DNA from: Synechococcus sp. CS-1329
GTDB taxonomy: Bacteria > Cyanobacteriota > Cyanobacteriia > PCC-6307 > Cyanobiaceae
DNA length: 64,000 nucleotides
Assembly: GCF_025128055.1 (NCBI RefSeq)
Contig: NZ_JAHLYS010000033.1
Location: 62,001 to 126,000, forward strand
Direction of reading: 5' to 3'
Positions 8,653 to 16,473 of this stretch are shown one piece after another. Both the position numbers and the translations under genes were made by a program. The number at the start of each line of letters is the position of its first letter. Positions within the stretch are counted from its first letter, which is position 1. The notes beneath the pieces were generated by a model. The model saw only the letters and a list, made by a program, of their open reading frames with translations. It made no database searches and was not told the DNA's origin.

Positions 8653-9407
8653 GGCTGGCGTCGACGCCGGATCCGCGCCAGGTACAGGCCCCCGAGAGTG
8701 CGCAGGATCACCTCCCCGGCCCGGAGGCTGCCCAGCAGCGAACCGGAGATCTTGGAGCGCCCCCCCTGGCGCGGCCGGTAACCCACCGGCACTTCGCGGA
8801 TGCGGCAGCCCTGCTCCACTGCCCTCACCTGCATCTCGAGCGTCCAGCCAAAGCCCCGATCCCGCAGGGCGAGGGCCTCGAGGCAGCGGCGTCGGATCAG
8901 GCGCATCGGACCGAGATCCCGATACCTGTGACCCCAGCCCAGCTGGATCAGGCGGGTCGCCAGGCGGTTGCCGAAGTGCTGCAGCGGTGTCATCGCCCGC
9001 CGACCCTCTGCCCCAGCCAGGCGGTTACCCAGCACCAGATCCGCTTCTGCCGCCGCCGCCAGCAACCTGGGCAGCGCCGCCAGATCGTCACTGCCGTCAC
9101 CGTCGCAGAAGAAAATCCATTCCACAGCGGGCGGCAGTCCGTCCAGGCCACGCCAGCAGGCCCGGCCATAGCCCGGCCTCGGCTCAACCACCACCTCGGC
9201 GCCGGCAGCGCTGGCCACCGCCGCGGTGTCATCGCCACTGCCGTTATCCACCACCCGGATGCGCTCCAGACCCTGACCGCGCAGCTCCTGGATCACCGCG
9301 GCGATGGCGGCGGCCTCATCGCGCGCAGGAATCAGCACCTGCAGGGAGGTGGCGGCTGGTCTGGGCGGCTGGGGGCGCGTGCGTATGGCTCGGCTCGGGC
9401 AGTTCAC
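8649..9407 (-). CDS. Family 2 glycosyltransferase, dolichyl-phosphate-sugar-synthase-like
   Basis: A 252-residue GT2 enzyme. The nucleotide-sugar fold is visible: LQVLIPARDEAAAIAAVI, the DNGSGDDT motif, GYGRACWRGL and the DGDGSDD metal motif, then acceptor-side GNRLAG and the GFGWTLEMQVRAVEQG segment. The pattern resembles polyprenyl-phosphate glucose or mannose synthases but without added membrane helices. It probably charges a polyprenyl phosphate for the next gene, the membrane glycosyltransferase, with which it overlaps by four bases. The start is a GTG at 9407; no ATG precedes the conserved part. It is first in the minus-strand trio and divergent from the MFS gene. Confidence 0.85.
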   Translation of the reverse strand: MNCPSRAIRTRPQPPRPAATSLQVLIPARDEAAAIAAVIQELRGQGLERIRVVDNGSGDDTAAVASAAGAEVVVEPRPGYGRACWRGLDGLPPAVEWIFFCDGDGSDDLAALPRLLAAAAEADLVLGNRLAGAEGRRAMTPLQHFGNRLATRLIQLGWGHRYRDLGPMRLIRRRCLEALALRDRGFGWTLEMQVRAVEQGCRIREVPVGYRPRQGGRSKISGSLLGSLRAGEVILRTLGGLYLARIRRRRQP

Positions 9408-9487
9408 CCCAGATGTACCGGCGGGTGGGGCGATCGGATGTGGAGGCCGCCCATGGGAAGGTAACGGCAGTGTTGCGGGTCGCCGCC

Positions 9488-10744
9488 ATGGGCTGGTCGC
9501 GCCCTTCCACGCGGTTCTGCATCTTCCTGACGCTGCTGAACGACCGCCTCGGGGAAAGCATCGTCTTCCCCCTGCTGCCCTTTCTGCTGGCGAGTTTCAC
9601 CAGCGATGGGCGCACATTGGGCCTGCTGGCGGGCAGCTACGCCCTGGCCCAGTTCCTGTTCACCCCCCTGATCGGTGCCCTCAGCGACCGCTTCGGGCGC
9701 AAACCGGTGATCGCCGGCTGCGTGGCGGGCTCCGTGCTGGGCCTGGGCGGCTTTGCCCTCACCCTGGCCCTGCCCTGGCCGGCGGGCAGCGCCTGGCCCC
9801 TGCCGCTGCTGTTCGGCGCCCGCCTGATCGATGGAGTGAGCGGAGGCACCGCCGCCACCGCCGGCGCCGTGCTGGCCGACATCAGTCCGCCGGAGAAGCG
9901 GGCCAAGGCCTTCGGGCTGATCGGCGTGGCCTTCGGACTCGGTTTCATCCTCGGGCCTGCCCTGGGGGGGCTGTTGGCGGGGGTGAACGTGACCCTGCCG
10001 CTGCTGCTGGCGGTGGCCGTGGCGGCCGTGAATCTGGTGCTGGTGCTCACGGTGCTGCCGGAAACCCATCCCCCGGCCGCGCGCCTGGCGCTGCCGCGCA
10101 AGCGGGAGCTCAACCCGCTCACCCAACTGAACCGGGTGTTTCGCAACCCGCGTGTGCGTCGGCTCAGCCTGGCCTTCTTTCTCTTCTTTCTGGGCTTCAA
10201 CGGCTTCACCGCCGTGCTGGTGCTCTATTTCAAGCAGGTGTTCGGCTGGGGACCGGGGCTGGCGGCCATGGCCTTCCTGGTGGTGGGCGTGGTGGCCACG
10301 GTGGTGCAGGGCGGCCTGATCGGACCGCTGGTGCAGCGCTTCGGTGAAGGCCGCCTCAGCCTGGCCGGCCTAGGGCTGGTGGTGGCGGGCTGCCTGCTGA
10401 TTCCCCTGGCCACACCCGCCAGCGCCATCCCTGTGGTGTTCACGGCATTGGCGCTGCTGGCGTGCGGCACCGGGCTGGTCACCCCCTGCCTGCGCAGCCA
10501 GGTGTCGCGCCGGCTGGATGACAGCGGCCAGGGGGCGGCTCTGGGCAGCCTGCAGGGCCTGCAGAGCCTGGGCAGCTTCATCGGTCCGCCGCTGGCGGGC
10601 CTGGCCTACGACCTGGTGGGCAAGACCAGTCCCTTCTGGACGGGCATCGCCCTGTTCCTGATGGTGGCCCTGCTGGTGGCAGTGGGGGGACCCCTGAACA
10701 ACCTTTCGGCAAGCCAGACCGCGACAGTGCCGCCTGGCCCTTGA
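9488..10744 (+). CDS. MFS transporter, drug-efflux (TetA-like) type
   Basis: A 418-residue major facilitator with about 12 membrane helices. Motif A (GALSDRFGRKPVIAG) lies between helices 2 and 3, and FLLASFTSDGRTLGLLAG and GPALGGLLAGV are also typical of the H+-antiport drug exporter group. The substrate cannot be read from sequence; lying next to the arsenic locus it might export a methylated arsenical or a sugar conjugate, but that is inference only. Start ATG 9488 is preferred; GTG 9470 is in frame. The frame is open far upstream because of high GC, but that part is antisense to the GT2 gene. It ends 29 bases before ppk1. Confidence 0.85.
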   Translation: MGWSRPSTRFCIFLTLLNDRLGESIVFPLLPFLLASFTSDGRTLGLLAGSYALAQFLFTPLIGALSDRFGRKPVIAGCVAGSVLGLGGFALTLALPWPAGSAWPLPLLFGARLIDGVSGGTAATAGAVLADISPPEKRAKAFGLIGVAFGLGFILGPALGGLLAGVNVTLPLLLAVAVAAVNLVLVLTVLPETHPPAARLALPRKRELNPLTQLNRVFRNPRVRRLSLAFFLFFLGFNGFTAVLVLYFKQVFGWGPGLAAMAFLVVGVVATVVQGGLIGPLVQRFGEGRLSLAGLGLVVAGCLLIPLATPASAIPVVFTALALLACGTGLVTPCLRSQVSRRLDDSGQGAALGSLQGLQSLGSFIGPPLAGLAYDLVGKTSPFWTGIALFLMVALLVAVGGPLNNLSASQTATVPPGP

Positions 10745-10773
10745 TTGCTACCTTCACCCCAAGAGACTCAGCC

Positions 10774-12921
10774 ATGGATTCCGCGATGAATGAACCCGTT
10801 GTCGCTCCTGAGCTCTACATCAACCGTGAGCTGAGCTGGATCGCGTTCAACAGCCGCGTGCTGGCCCAGGCCCTCGATCCCGCCACGCCATTGCTGGAGC
10901 AGGCGAAATTCAGCGCCATCTTCAGCAACAACCTCGATGAGTTCTTCATGGTCAGGGTGGCGTCCCTGAAGTCGCAGCTGGAGGCTGGCCTCTCCACCCT
11001 CAGCGACGACGGCCTCACCCCCAGGCAGCAGCTGGAGGCGATCCAGCAGAAACTGCGGCCGCTGCTGAAGCAGCAGCAGGACCATTACCGCCATCGCCTC
11101 AAACAGGAGCTGTTCGAGCAGGGCGTTCAGCTGATCGACTACCAGCGGCTGAACAAACAGCAGAAGACCTGGGTCAACACCTACTTCCAGACCGCCATCT
11201 TCCCGGTGCTCACACCCCTGGCGGTGGACCCGGCCCATCCCTTCCCGTTCATGAGCAACCTCAGCTTGAACGTGGCAGCACTGATCCGCGATCCCGACAC
11301 CAAGCAGCAACAGTTCGCCCGGGTGAAGGTGCCCACCAAGACCCTGCCGCGCTTCGTGGAAATTCCCACCGAGCTCTGCAGCCGCGAACCCTCCCCCGTC
11401 TACACCGTGGTGCCCCTGGAGCAGGTGGTGGCCTTCAACCTGCAGCTGCTCTTCCCGGGCATGACGATCGAGGGGCATTACTTCTTCCGCATCACCCGCG
11501 ACGCCGACCTGGAGCTGCGCGATCTGGAGGCCGACGACCTGATGGAGGCCCTGCAGGAGGGTCTGCGCAAACGCCGCCGCGGCGGCGAGGTGGTGCGGCT
11601 CGAGGTGGCCGATGAGATGCCCGATGAGGTGGTGGACCTGCTGATGGAGGGCACCGACGTGGATCCGGCCGACCTCTACCGGGTCAATGGACCGCTGGGC
11701 CTCGACGACCTGATGCGCCTGCTGGCGATTCCCCTGCCCCAGCTCAAGGACAAGCCCCACCAGGGCCGCACCGCCACAGCCCTGGTCCGGGCGCAGAAGA
11801 GCCGCCTGGGGGATGGCTCGATCAAGGCGGAGGAATTCGAGAGCATCTTCGCGGCGATCCGGCGCAGCGATGTGCTGCTGCAACACCCCTACGACCTCTT
11901 CTCCACCTCGGTGGAGGAGTTCATCAGCCAGGCCGCCGACGACCCCTCGGTGCTGGCCATCAAGATGACCCTCTACCGCACCTCGAAGGATTCACCGATC
12001 ATCGCGGCACTGATCCGCGCCGCCGAGAACGGCAAGCAGGTGATGGCCCTGGTGGAGCTCAAGGCCCGCTTCGACGAAGACAACAACATCCAGTGGGCGC
12101 GCCAGCTGGAGCACTCCGGCGTTCACGTGGTCTATGGCGTGCTGGGCCTCAAGACCCACACCAAGATCATGCTGGTGGTGCGCAAGGAAAAGGAGCGCCT
12201 GCGCAGCTATGTGCACATCGGCACCGGCAACTACAACTCCAAAACCTCCAGCCTCTACACCGACATCGGTCTGCTCTCGGCCCAGCCGGAACTGGGTCAG
12301 GATCTGGTGGAACTGTTCAACTATCTCACCGGCTTCTCGAAGCAACAGAGTTTCCGCAGTCTGCTGGTGGCTCCCGTCACCCTGCGCAAGGGAATGGAGA
12401 CCCTGATTCAACGGGAGATCAGTCATGCCCGTGAGGGCAAGGGCGGACGCATTCGCGCCAAGATGAATGCCCTGGTGGATCCAGCCATCATCGCCCTGCT
12501 CTACGAAGCCTCCCAGGCCGGGGTGGTGATCGAGCTGGTGATCCGCGGCATGTGCAGCCTGAGGCCCGGGGTGCCGGGCGTGAGCGAAACGATCCAGGTG
12601 ATCAGCATCATCGGCCGCTTTCTTGAGCACTCGCGCATGTTCTGGTTCGCCAATGCCGGCGAGCCGGAGATGTACATCGGCAGTGCCGACTGGATGCCCC
12701 GCAACCTCGATCGCCGCGTCGAAGCGGTGACCCCGATCAAGAATCCGCAGCTGCGGGGCCAGCTGGAGCGCCTGCTGGACACCTATCAGAACGACGACTG
12801 CGCCGCCTGGGACATGCAGAGCGACGGCAGCTTCATCCAGCGGCAGCCCGGCGCTGAGCCCCGCTGCGCCCAGCTGGACCTGATCAAGCAGTGGCGCACG
12901 GGTCTGGCCGTCCAGGCCTGA
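10774..12921 (+). CDS. ppk1: Polyphosphate kinase 1
   Basis: Ppk1 makes long-chain polyphosphate from ATP, the cell's phosphate store. The 715-residue length is normal. Landmarks are the N-terminal YINRELSWIAFNSRVLAQA, the NNLDEFFMVRVASLK helix, the catalytic-histidine region GLKTHTKIMLVVRKE and the conserved HIGTGNYNSKTSSLYTDIGL. A C-terminal DWMPRNLDRRVEA motif is also present. ATG 10774 is preferred over an upstream in-frame TTG at 10741 that would overlap the MFS stop. No Pho box is seen in front. A small GC-rich hairpin (12931-12946) follows the stop without a T run. Confidence 0.97.
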   Translation: MDSAMNEPVVAPELYINRELSWIAFNSRVLAQALDPATPLLEQAKFSAIFSNNLDEFFMVRVASLKSQLEAGLSTLSDDGLTPRQQLEAIQQKLRPLLKQQQDHYRHRLKQELFEQGVQLIDYQRLNKQQKTWVNTYFQTAIFPVLTPLAVDPAHPFPFMSNLSLNVAALIRDPDTKQQQFARVKVPTKTLPRFVEIPTELCSREPSPVYTVVPLEQVVAFNLQLLFPGMTIEGHYFFRITRDADLELRDLEADDLMEALQEGLRKRRRGGEVVRLEVADEMPDEVVDLLMEGTDVDPADLYRVNGPLGLDDLMRLLAIPLPQLKDKPHQGRTATALVRAQKSRLGDGSIKAEEFESIFAAIRRSDVLLQHPYDLFSTSVEEFISQAADDPSVLAIKMTLYRTSKDSPIIAALIRAAENGKQVMALVELKARFDEDNNIQWARQLEHSGVHVVYGVLGLKTHTKIMLVVRKEKERLRSYVHIGTGNYNSKTSSLYTDIGLLSAQPELGQDLVELFNYLTGFSKQQSFRSLLVAPVTLRKGMETLIQREISHAREGKGGRIRAKMNALVDPAIIALLYEASQAGVVIELVIRGMCSLRPGVPGVSETIQVISIIGRFLEHSRMFWFANAGEPEMYIGSADWMPRNLDRRVEAVTPIKNPQLRGQLERLLDTYQNDDCAAWDMQSDGSFIQRQPGAEPRCAQLDLIKQWRTGLAVQA

Positions 12922-12967
12922 GCGATCACAGCCAGCCCTGGCTGGCAGCCGCTGGGTCACTGTTTGT

Positions 12968-12983
12968 TGTAAGCATCGCTACA
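12968..12983 (+). promoter_or_regulatory. Candidate NtcA-binding site upstream of group 2 sigma factor
   Basis: The sequence is TGTA, eight bases, TACA, an exact match to the NtcA core GTA-N8-TAC with the outer T and A also palindromic. NtcA is the cyanobacterial nitrogen-control activator. About 24 bases downstream is AATAAC (13007-13012), four of six bases of a -10 hexamer; class II NtcA promoters usually have about 22. The sigma gene starts 138 bases downstream. Confidence 0.6.
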
Positions 12984-13121
12984 CCAGTTGTCGGATTGGC
13001 ATCATCAATAACTCAATGAAGAAAAATGGCTCTTCTCCTTTAGGGAGTTTTCAGATTGATACAGCCGCTAACCTCCCGAACCTGCTACATTCCGCGCACA
13101 ACGCATCCGGAGGCTGGGGTG

Positions 13122-14102
13122 ATGGCGACACCTCTGCAATCCACTCCTGCCACTGGTCTCGCGCCCAAAAGCTCGAAATCATCAGCACGGGTGGTGCAGC
13201 CCAAAACAGGGGGCGGTCGGCTCAGCGCCGATTCGATCGGCTGGTATTTGAGCAACATCGGCCGGGTGCCCCTGCTCACCGCCGCCGAAGAGATTGAGCT
13301 GGCTCACCACGTCCAGGCCATGAAGCGCCTGCTGGAGCAACCCGACGACTCTCTCACCCCTCGCGAACGTCATCTGATCCGCATGGGCGGACGGGCCCGC
13401 GACCGGATGATGGCCGCCAACCTGCGCCTGGTGGTGAGCGTCGCCAAGAAATATCAAAATCAGGGATTGGAGTTGCTCGATCTCGTCCAGGAAGGGGCGA
13501 TCGGGCTGGAGCGGGCCGTCGACAAGTTCGACCCCGCCATGGGCTACAAATTCTCCACCTATGCCTACTGGTGGATCCGTCAGGGGATGACCCGGGCGAT
13601 CGACAACAGCGCCCGCACGATTCGCCTGCCCATCCACGTGAGCGAAAAGCTCTCGAAGATGCGCCGGATCACCCGCGAGCTCTCGCACCGTTTCGGCCGC
13701 CAGCCCAACCGGCTGGAGCTCTCCCATGCCATGGGCATGGACGTCAAGGATCTGGAGGATCTGATCTCCCAGAGCACCCCCTGCGCCTCCCTCGATGCCC
13801 ACGCCAGGGGCGAGGAAGATCGCAGCACCCTGGGCGAGCTGATCGCCGATCCAGCCAGCAACGAGTCCATGGATCACATGGATCGCTCGATCCAGAAGGA
13901 ACACCTCAGCGCCTGGCTCTCCCAGCTCAATGAACGCGAACAGGAGATCCTGCGGCTGCGCTTCGGCCTGGAGGGCAAGGAACCCCTCACCCTCGCTGAG
14001 ATCGGCCGCAAGATCAACGTCTCTCGCGAGCGGGTGCGGCAGCTGGAAGCCAAGGCCATCATGAAACTGCGGCTGATGAGCAACCTGCAGCAGGCCGCCT
14101 GA
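13122..14102 (+). CDS. Group 2 (RpoD-like, non-essential) sigma-70 factor
   Basis: A 326-residue sigma factor with regions 1.2 to 4.2: DSIGWYLSNIGRVPLLTAAE at the start, region 2 with ANLRLVVSVAKKYQNQGLEL then DLVQEGAIGLERAVDKFDP and YKFSTYAYWWIRQGMTRAI, region 3 RTIRLPIHVSEKLSKM, and region 4 with EPLTLAEIGRKINVSRERVR. The short N-terminus (no region 1.1) marks a group 2 factor rather than the housekeeping RpoD. ATG 13122 has GGAGG nine bases upstream (13109-13113); an upstream in-frame TTG at 13056 is less convincing. A perfect GTA-N8-TAC site sits 138 bases before the start, recalling SigE of Synechocystis, which NtcA controls. Confidence 0.93.
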   Translation: MATPLQSTPATGLAPKSSKSSARVVQPKTGGGRLSADSIGWYLSNIGRVPLLTAAEEIELAHHVQAMKRLLEQPDDSLTPRERHLIRMGGRARDRMMAANLRLVVSVAKKYQNQGLELLDLVQEGAIGLERAVDKFDPAMGYKFSTYAYWWIRQGMTRAIDNSARTIRLPIHVSEKLSKMRRITRELSHRFGRQPNRLELSHAMGMDVKDLEDLISQSTPCASLDAHARGEEDRSTLGELIADPASNESMDHMDRSIQKEHLSAWLSQLNEREQEILRLRFGLEGKEPLTLAEIGRKINVSRERVRQLEAKAIMKLRLMSNLQQAA

Positions 14103-14148
14103 ACCAGGGCAGCTGTCAGGCTGGGTCTCGCCTGCCGGGACTCCATCC

Positions 14149-14796
14149 ATGACAGGAGTGGCCTTGGTGCTGCTCTGGCTGAGCGCTGTGCTGGGCCTGG
14201 CACTTTGGGCGAGGCGGCACTGGCCTGATCAGCCCGAGTGGAGTCGCAAGCTGCTGCACATCGGCACCGGACCGGTGGTGCTGATCGCCTGGGCCACCGG
14301 GATCGATCGCTGGATTGCCCTGCCAGCGGCCGCTGTGGTCACCCTGCTGGCAGCCCTGAACCACCGCTACCGCCTGCTGCCGGCCATCGAGGATGTGGGC
14401 CGGCACAGCTACGGCACGGTGGCCTACGGCGCCTCGATCACCCTGCTGCTGGCGCTGTTCTGGCCGGAGCAGCCCCAGGCCGTGGCCGCCGGGGTGCTGG
14501 TGATGGCCCTGGGAGATGGCCTCGCCGGACTGCTGGGCCCCCTGATCCCCTCAGCGAGCTGGCAGATCCTGGGCCAGCGCAAATCCGTGGTGGGCACCGC
14601 GGCGATGGCCGCCGCGGCGCTGCTGGTGCTGCTGCTGCTGCGTCAGCTGGGGGGCCCAGCACCAGGCCCTGGTGCCCTGGTGCTGATCAGCCTGACGGCC
14701 ACCCTGCTGGAGCAGGTGGCCGTGCTCGGCCTCGACAACCTCAGCGTTCCCGTGGTCACGGGGCTGCTCTGGAGCGGGCTGGCGCTCAGGCCCTGA
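14149..14796 (+). CDS. Polyprenol/phytol kinase-like membrane protein (VTE5/dolichol kinase family)
   Basis: A 215-residue protein with about six membrane helices in the cytidylyltransferase/dolichol-kinase family. Key stretches are the early WSRKLLHIGTGPVVLI, the HRYRLLPAIEDVGRHSYGTV loop and the acidic VMALGDGLAGLLG motif followed by GQRKSVVGTAAM. These match cyanobacterial and plastid VTE5/VTE6-type phytol, phytyl-phosphate or farnesol kinases, which recycle phytol from chlorophyll breakdown into tocopherol or chlorophyll precursors. The exact substrate is uncertain. It follows the sigma gene by 46 bases and its last 11 bases overlap the convergent small gene at 14786. Confidence 0.82.
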   Translation: MTGVALVLLWLSAVLGLALWARRHWPDQPEWSRKLLHIGTGPVVLIAWATGIDRWIALPAAAVVTLLAALNHRYRLLPAIEDVGRHSYGTVAYGASITLLLALFWPEQPQAVAAGVLVMALGDGLAGLLGPLIPSASWQILGQRKSVVGTAAMAAAALLVLLLLRQLGGPAPGPGALVLISLTATLLEQVAVLGLDNLSVPVVTGLLWSGLALRP

Positions 14797-15127
14797 GCAT
14801 GCCCTCGCAGCGGTGCTGCCAGTCGCTGGAGGTGCCCAGACCAGCCACCACCAGGCGATCGCTGGGCTCGGCCTTGAGACGCAGCTGCCACTGGCGGATC
14901 ACTTCAGCCCGCTCCATCCAGACCTGGAGCACCGTGGTCTCGATGAGCTGGGCCTCCCAGCCCCGCTGCCGGGCTGACGCCAGGGCCCAGCCGAGCAGAT
15001 CATCCAGCTGAAAGGGCCGAAAGCCGGCGAACACCGGCCCAATGGGCTCCTGAGATACGCCACTCTGCTCGAGATAGAACAGCTGCAGCGGCTCGCTCAA
15101 GCCACAGAATTGCAGGAAATAGGACAT
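14786..15127 (-). CDS. Small conserved-looking cyanobacterial protein, unknown function
   Basis: 113 residues, no signal peptide or membrane segment, no domain I recognise. The chain begins MSYFLQFCGLSEPLQLFYLE and contains GPVFAGFRPFQLDDLLGWAL and an amphipathic WMERAEVIRQWQLRL helix. The start is supported by GGAGG eight bases upstream on the minus strand, so this is probably a real gene. A longer frame reaches 15172 but would read through that ribosome binding site. A 12-base palindrome CCGATGCATCGG (15139-15150) overlaps the region just before the start and may be regulatory. It is convergent with, and overlaps, the polyprenol-kinase-like gene. Confidence 0.75.
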   Translation of the reverse strand: MSYFLQFCGLSEPLQLFYLEQSGVSQEPIGPVFAGFRPFQLDDLLGWALASARQRGWEAQLIETTVLQVWMERAEVIRQWQLRLKAEPSDRLVVAGLGTSSDWQHRCEGMLRA

Positions 15128-15229
15128 TGGATAACCTCCCGATGCATCGGCAGATGCCTCATGGAAGAGCAACTTAGTGCTGCAGTCAGAAACAACTGTT
15201 CAGTAGGAACATCCCGTTGCAAAGCATGA

Positions 15230-15260
15230 TTCTGGCAGTCTCACTCTGGGAGTGCCAGAA
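15230..15260. terminator. Inverted repeat downstream of DAHP synthase gene
   Basis: TTCTGGCA (15230-15237) and TGCCAGAA (15253-15260) form an 8-bp stem, with an inner CTC/GAG pairing in the loop. It lies just past the aroG-type stop codon on the minus strand, so it may end that transcript. It lacks a T tract, so intrinsic termination is uncertain. Confidence 0.45.
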
Positions 15261-15269
15261 CTAATCCAA

Positions 15270-16343
15270 TCAGGCTGGGGTCAGCTGGCTGGCCTGAGCC
15301 CCTGCCACGGCTTCGGCCAGGCCGTCCAGCACCGTGCGCGTGGTCTCCAGGTCGATGCAGGCATCGGTGATGCTCTGGCCGTAGGCGAGCTCGCTGAGAT
15401 CGGCGGGAATCGACTGGTTACCGGCCACCAGGTGGCTTTCGATCATCACGCCCATGACATGGCGGGAGCCAGCGCGCAGCTGGGCGGCCACCTCGGCGAG
15501 CACCTCCCCCTGGCGGCGGTAGTCCTTGTTGGAGTTGCCGTGGCTGCAGTCGACCATCAGCCGCGCCGGCAGCCCCTCCTTCTGCAGGGCCAGGGCCGCC
15601 TGCTCGATGGCCTCCGGGTGGTAGTTGCTGCCTCCCTTGCCACCGCGCAGCACCAGGTGGCCATCGGGGTTACCGGTGGTGGAGATGATCGCGGCATGGC
15701 CCAGCTGGCTGATGCCCAGGAAATGGTGGGGCTTGGAGGCGGCCTGCATGGCATGGATGGCCGTGACGGCACTGCCGTCGGTGCCGTTCTTGAAGCCGAT
15801 CGGCATCGAGAGGCCGGAGGCCATCTCACGGTGGGTCTGGCTTTCGGTGGTGCGCGCCCCGATCGCCGTCCAGCCGATCAGGTCGGCGATGTACTGGGGC
15901 ACCACCGGATCCAGCAGCTCGGTGGCGGCGGGCAGGCCCATCTCGGCCAGGTGCATCAGCAGGCCCCGCGCCAGGCGCAGCCCTGTGTTGATGTCGTAGC
16001 TGCCATCGAGATGAGGATCGTTGATCAGACCCTTCCAGCCCACGGTGGTGCGGGGCTTCTCGAAGTACACCCGCATCACCACCTCCAGCTGATCGCGGTG
16101 GCGCTCACGCACCTCAGCAATGGCCTCGGCGTAGGCCCGGGCAGCTTTGACGTCATGCACCGAACAGGGGCCGACGATCACCAGCAGGCGGGAATCCTGA
16201 CCGTGCAGGATCGCTTTGATCCGCTCGCGGGCTTCGAGCACAGTGCGAGCCGCCGTCTGGCTCAGCGGCAGTTCGCCATGGAGGACAGACGGCGCCACCA
16301 GCGGCCGTGTCTCCACGATGTGGAGGTCGGAGGTGGTGAGCAT
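15270..16343 (-). CDS. 3-deoxy-7-phosphoheptulonate synthase (type I DAHP synthase)
   Basis: Condenses phosphoenolpyruvate and erythrose 4-phosphate, the entry step of the shikimate pathway to aromatic amino acids. The 357 residues are the normal AroF/G/H length. Visible signatures are [14 protein letters not shown], the [18 protein letters not shown] loop, [29 protein letters not shown] and the metal-site [16 protein letters not shown]. The N-terminal 40 residues resemble the feedback-inhibitor region, but I cannot say which amino acid inhibits it. Later pathway gene aroE is in the same window at 29865 but not linked. It is divergent from acnB, with 130 bases between the starts. Confidence 0.96.
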   Translation of the reverse strand: MLTTSDLHIVETRPLVAPSVLHGELPLSQTAARTVLEARERIKAILHGQDSRLLVIVGPCSVHDVKAARAYAEAIAEVRERHRDQLEVVMRVYFEKPRTTVGWKGLINDPHLDGSYDINTGLRLARGLLMHLAEMGLPAATELLDPVVPQYIADLIGWTAIGARTTESQTHREMASGLSMPIGFKNGTDGSAVTAIHAMQAASKPHHFLGISQLGHAAIISTTGNPDGHLVLRGGKGGSNYHPEAIEQAALALQKEGLPARLMVDCSHGNSNKDYRRQGEVLAEVAAQLRAGSRHVMGVMIESHLVAGNQSIPADLSELAYGQSITDACIDLETTRTVLDGLAEAVAGAQASQLTPA

Positions 16344-16473
16344 GCCGGGAGCGGTCGTGAACCGTGGGCCAGTCTCACACCCTAGAGACTCCCATCACGG
16401 CATCTTTGGCATCCACGGTGACCGAGGAGGGGCCCGCGGCCAGAAACAATGGGGTCAACTCCGTCGTTTCGCC

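Noticed and set aside
8417-9487. Long N-terminal extension of the MFS gene
   Set aside because: Antisense to the clear GT2 and membrane glycosyltransferase genes; Pro/Arg-rich and not hydrophobic. Real start is near 9488 or 9470.
13031-13052. Small CTCC/GGAG hairpin followed by TTTT upstream of the sigma factor gene
   Set aside because: Only a four-base stem; too weak to call an attenuator or terminator.
13016-13297. 93-codon frame between the NtcA-type site and the sigma gene
   Set aside because: Most of it lies inside the sigma factor coding region in another frame; composition is not protein-like. A short leader peptide cannot be excluded but nothing supports it.
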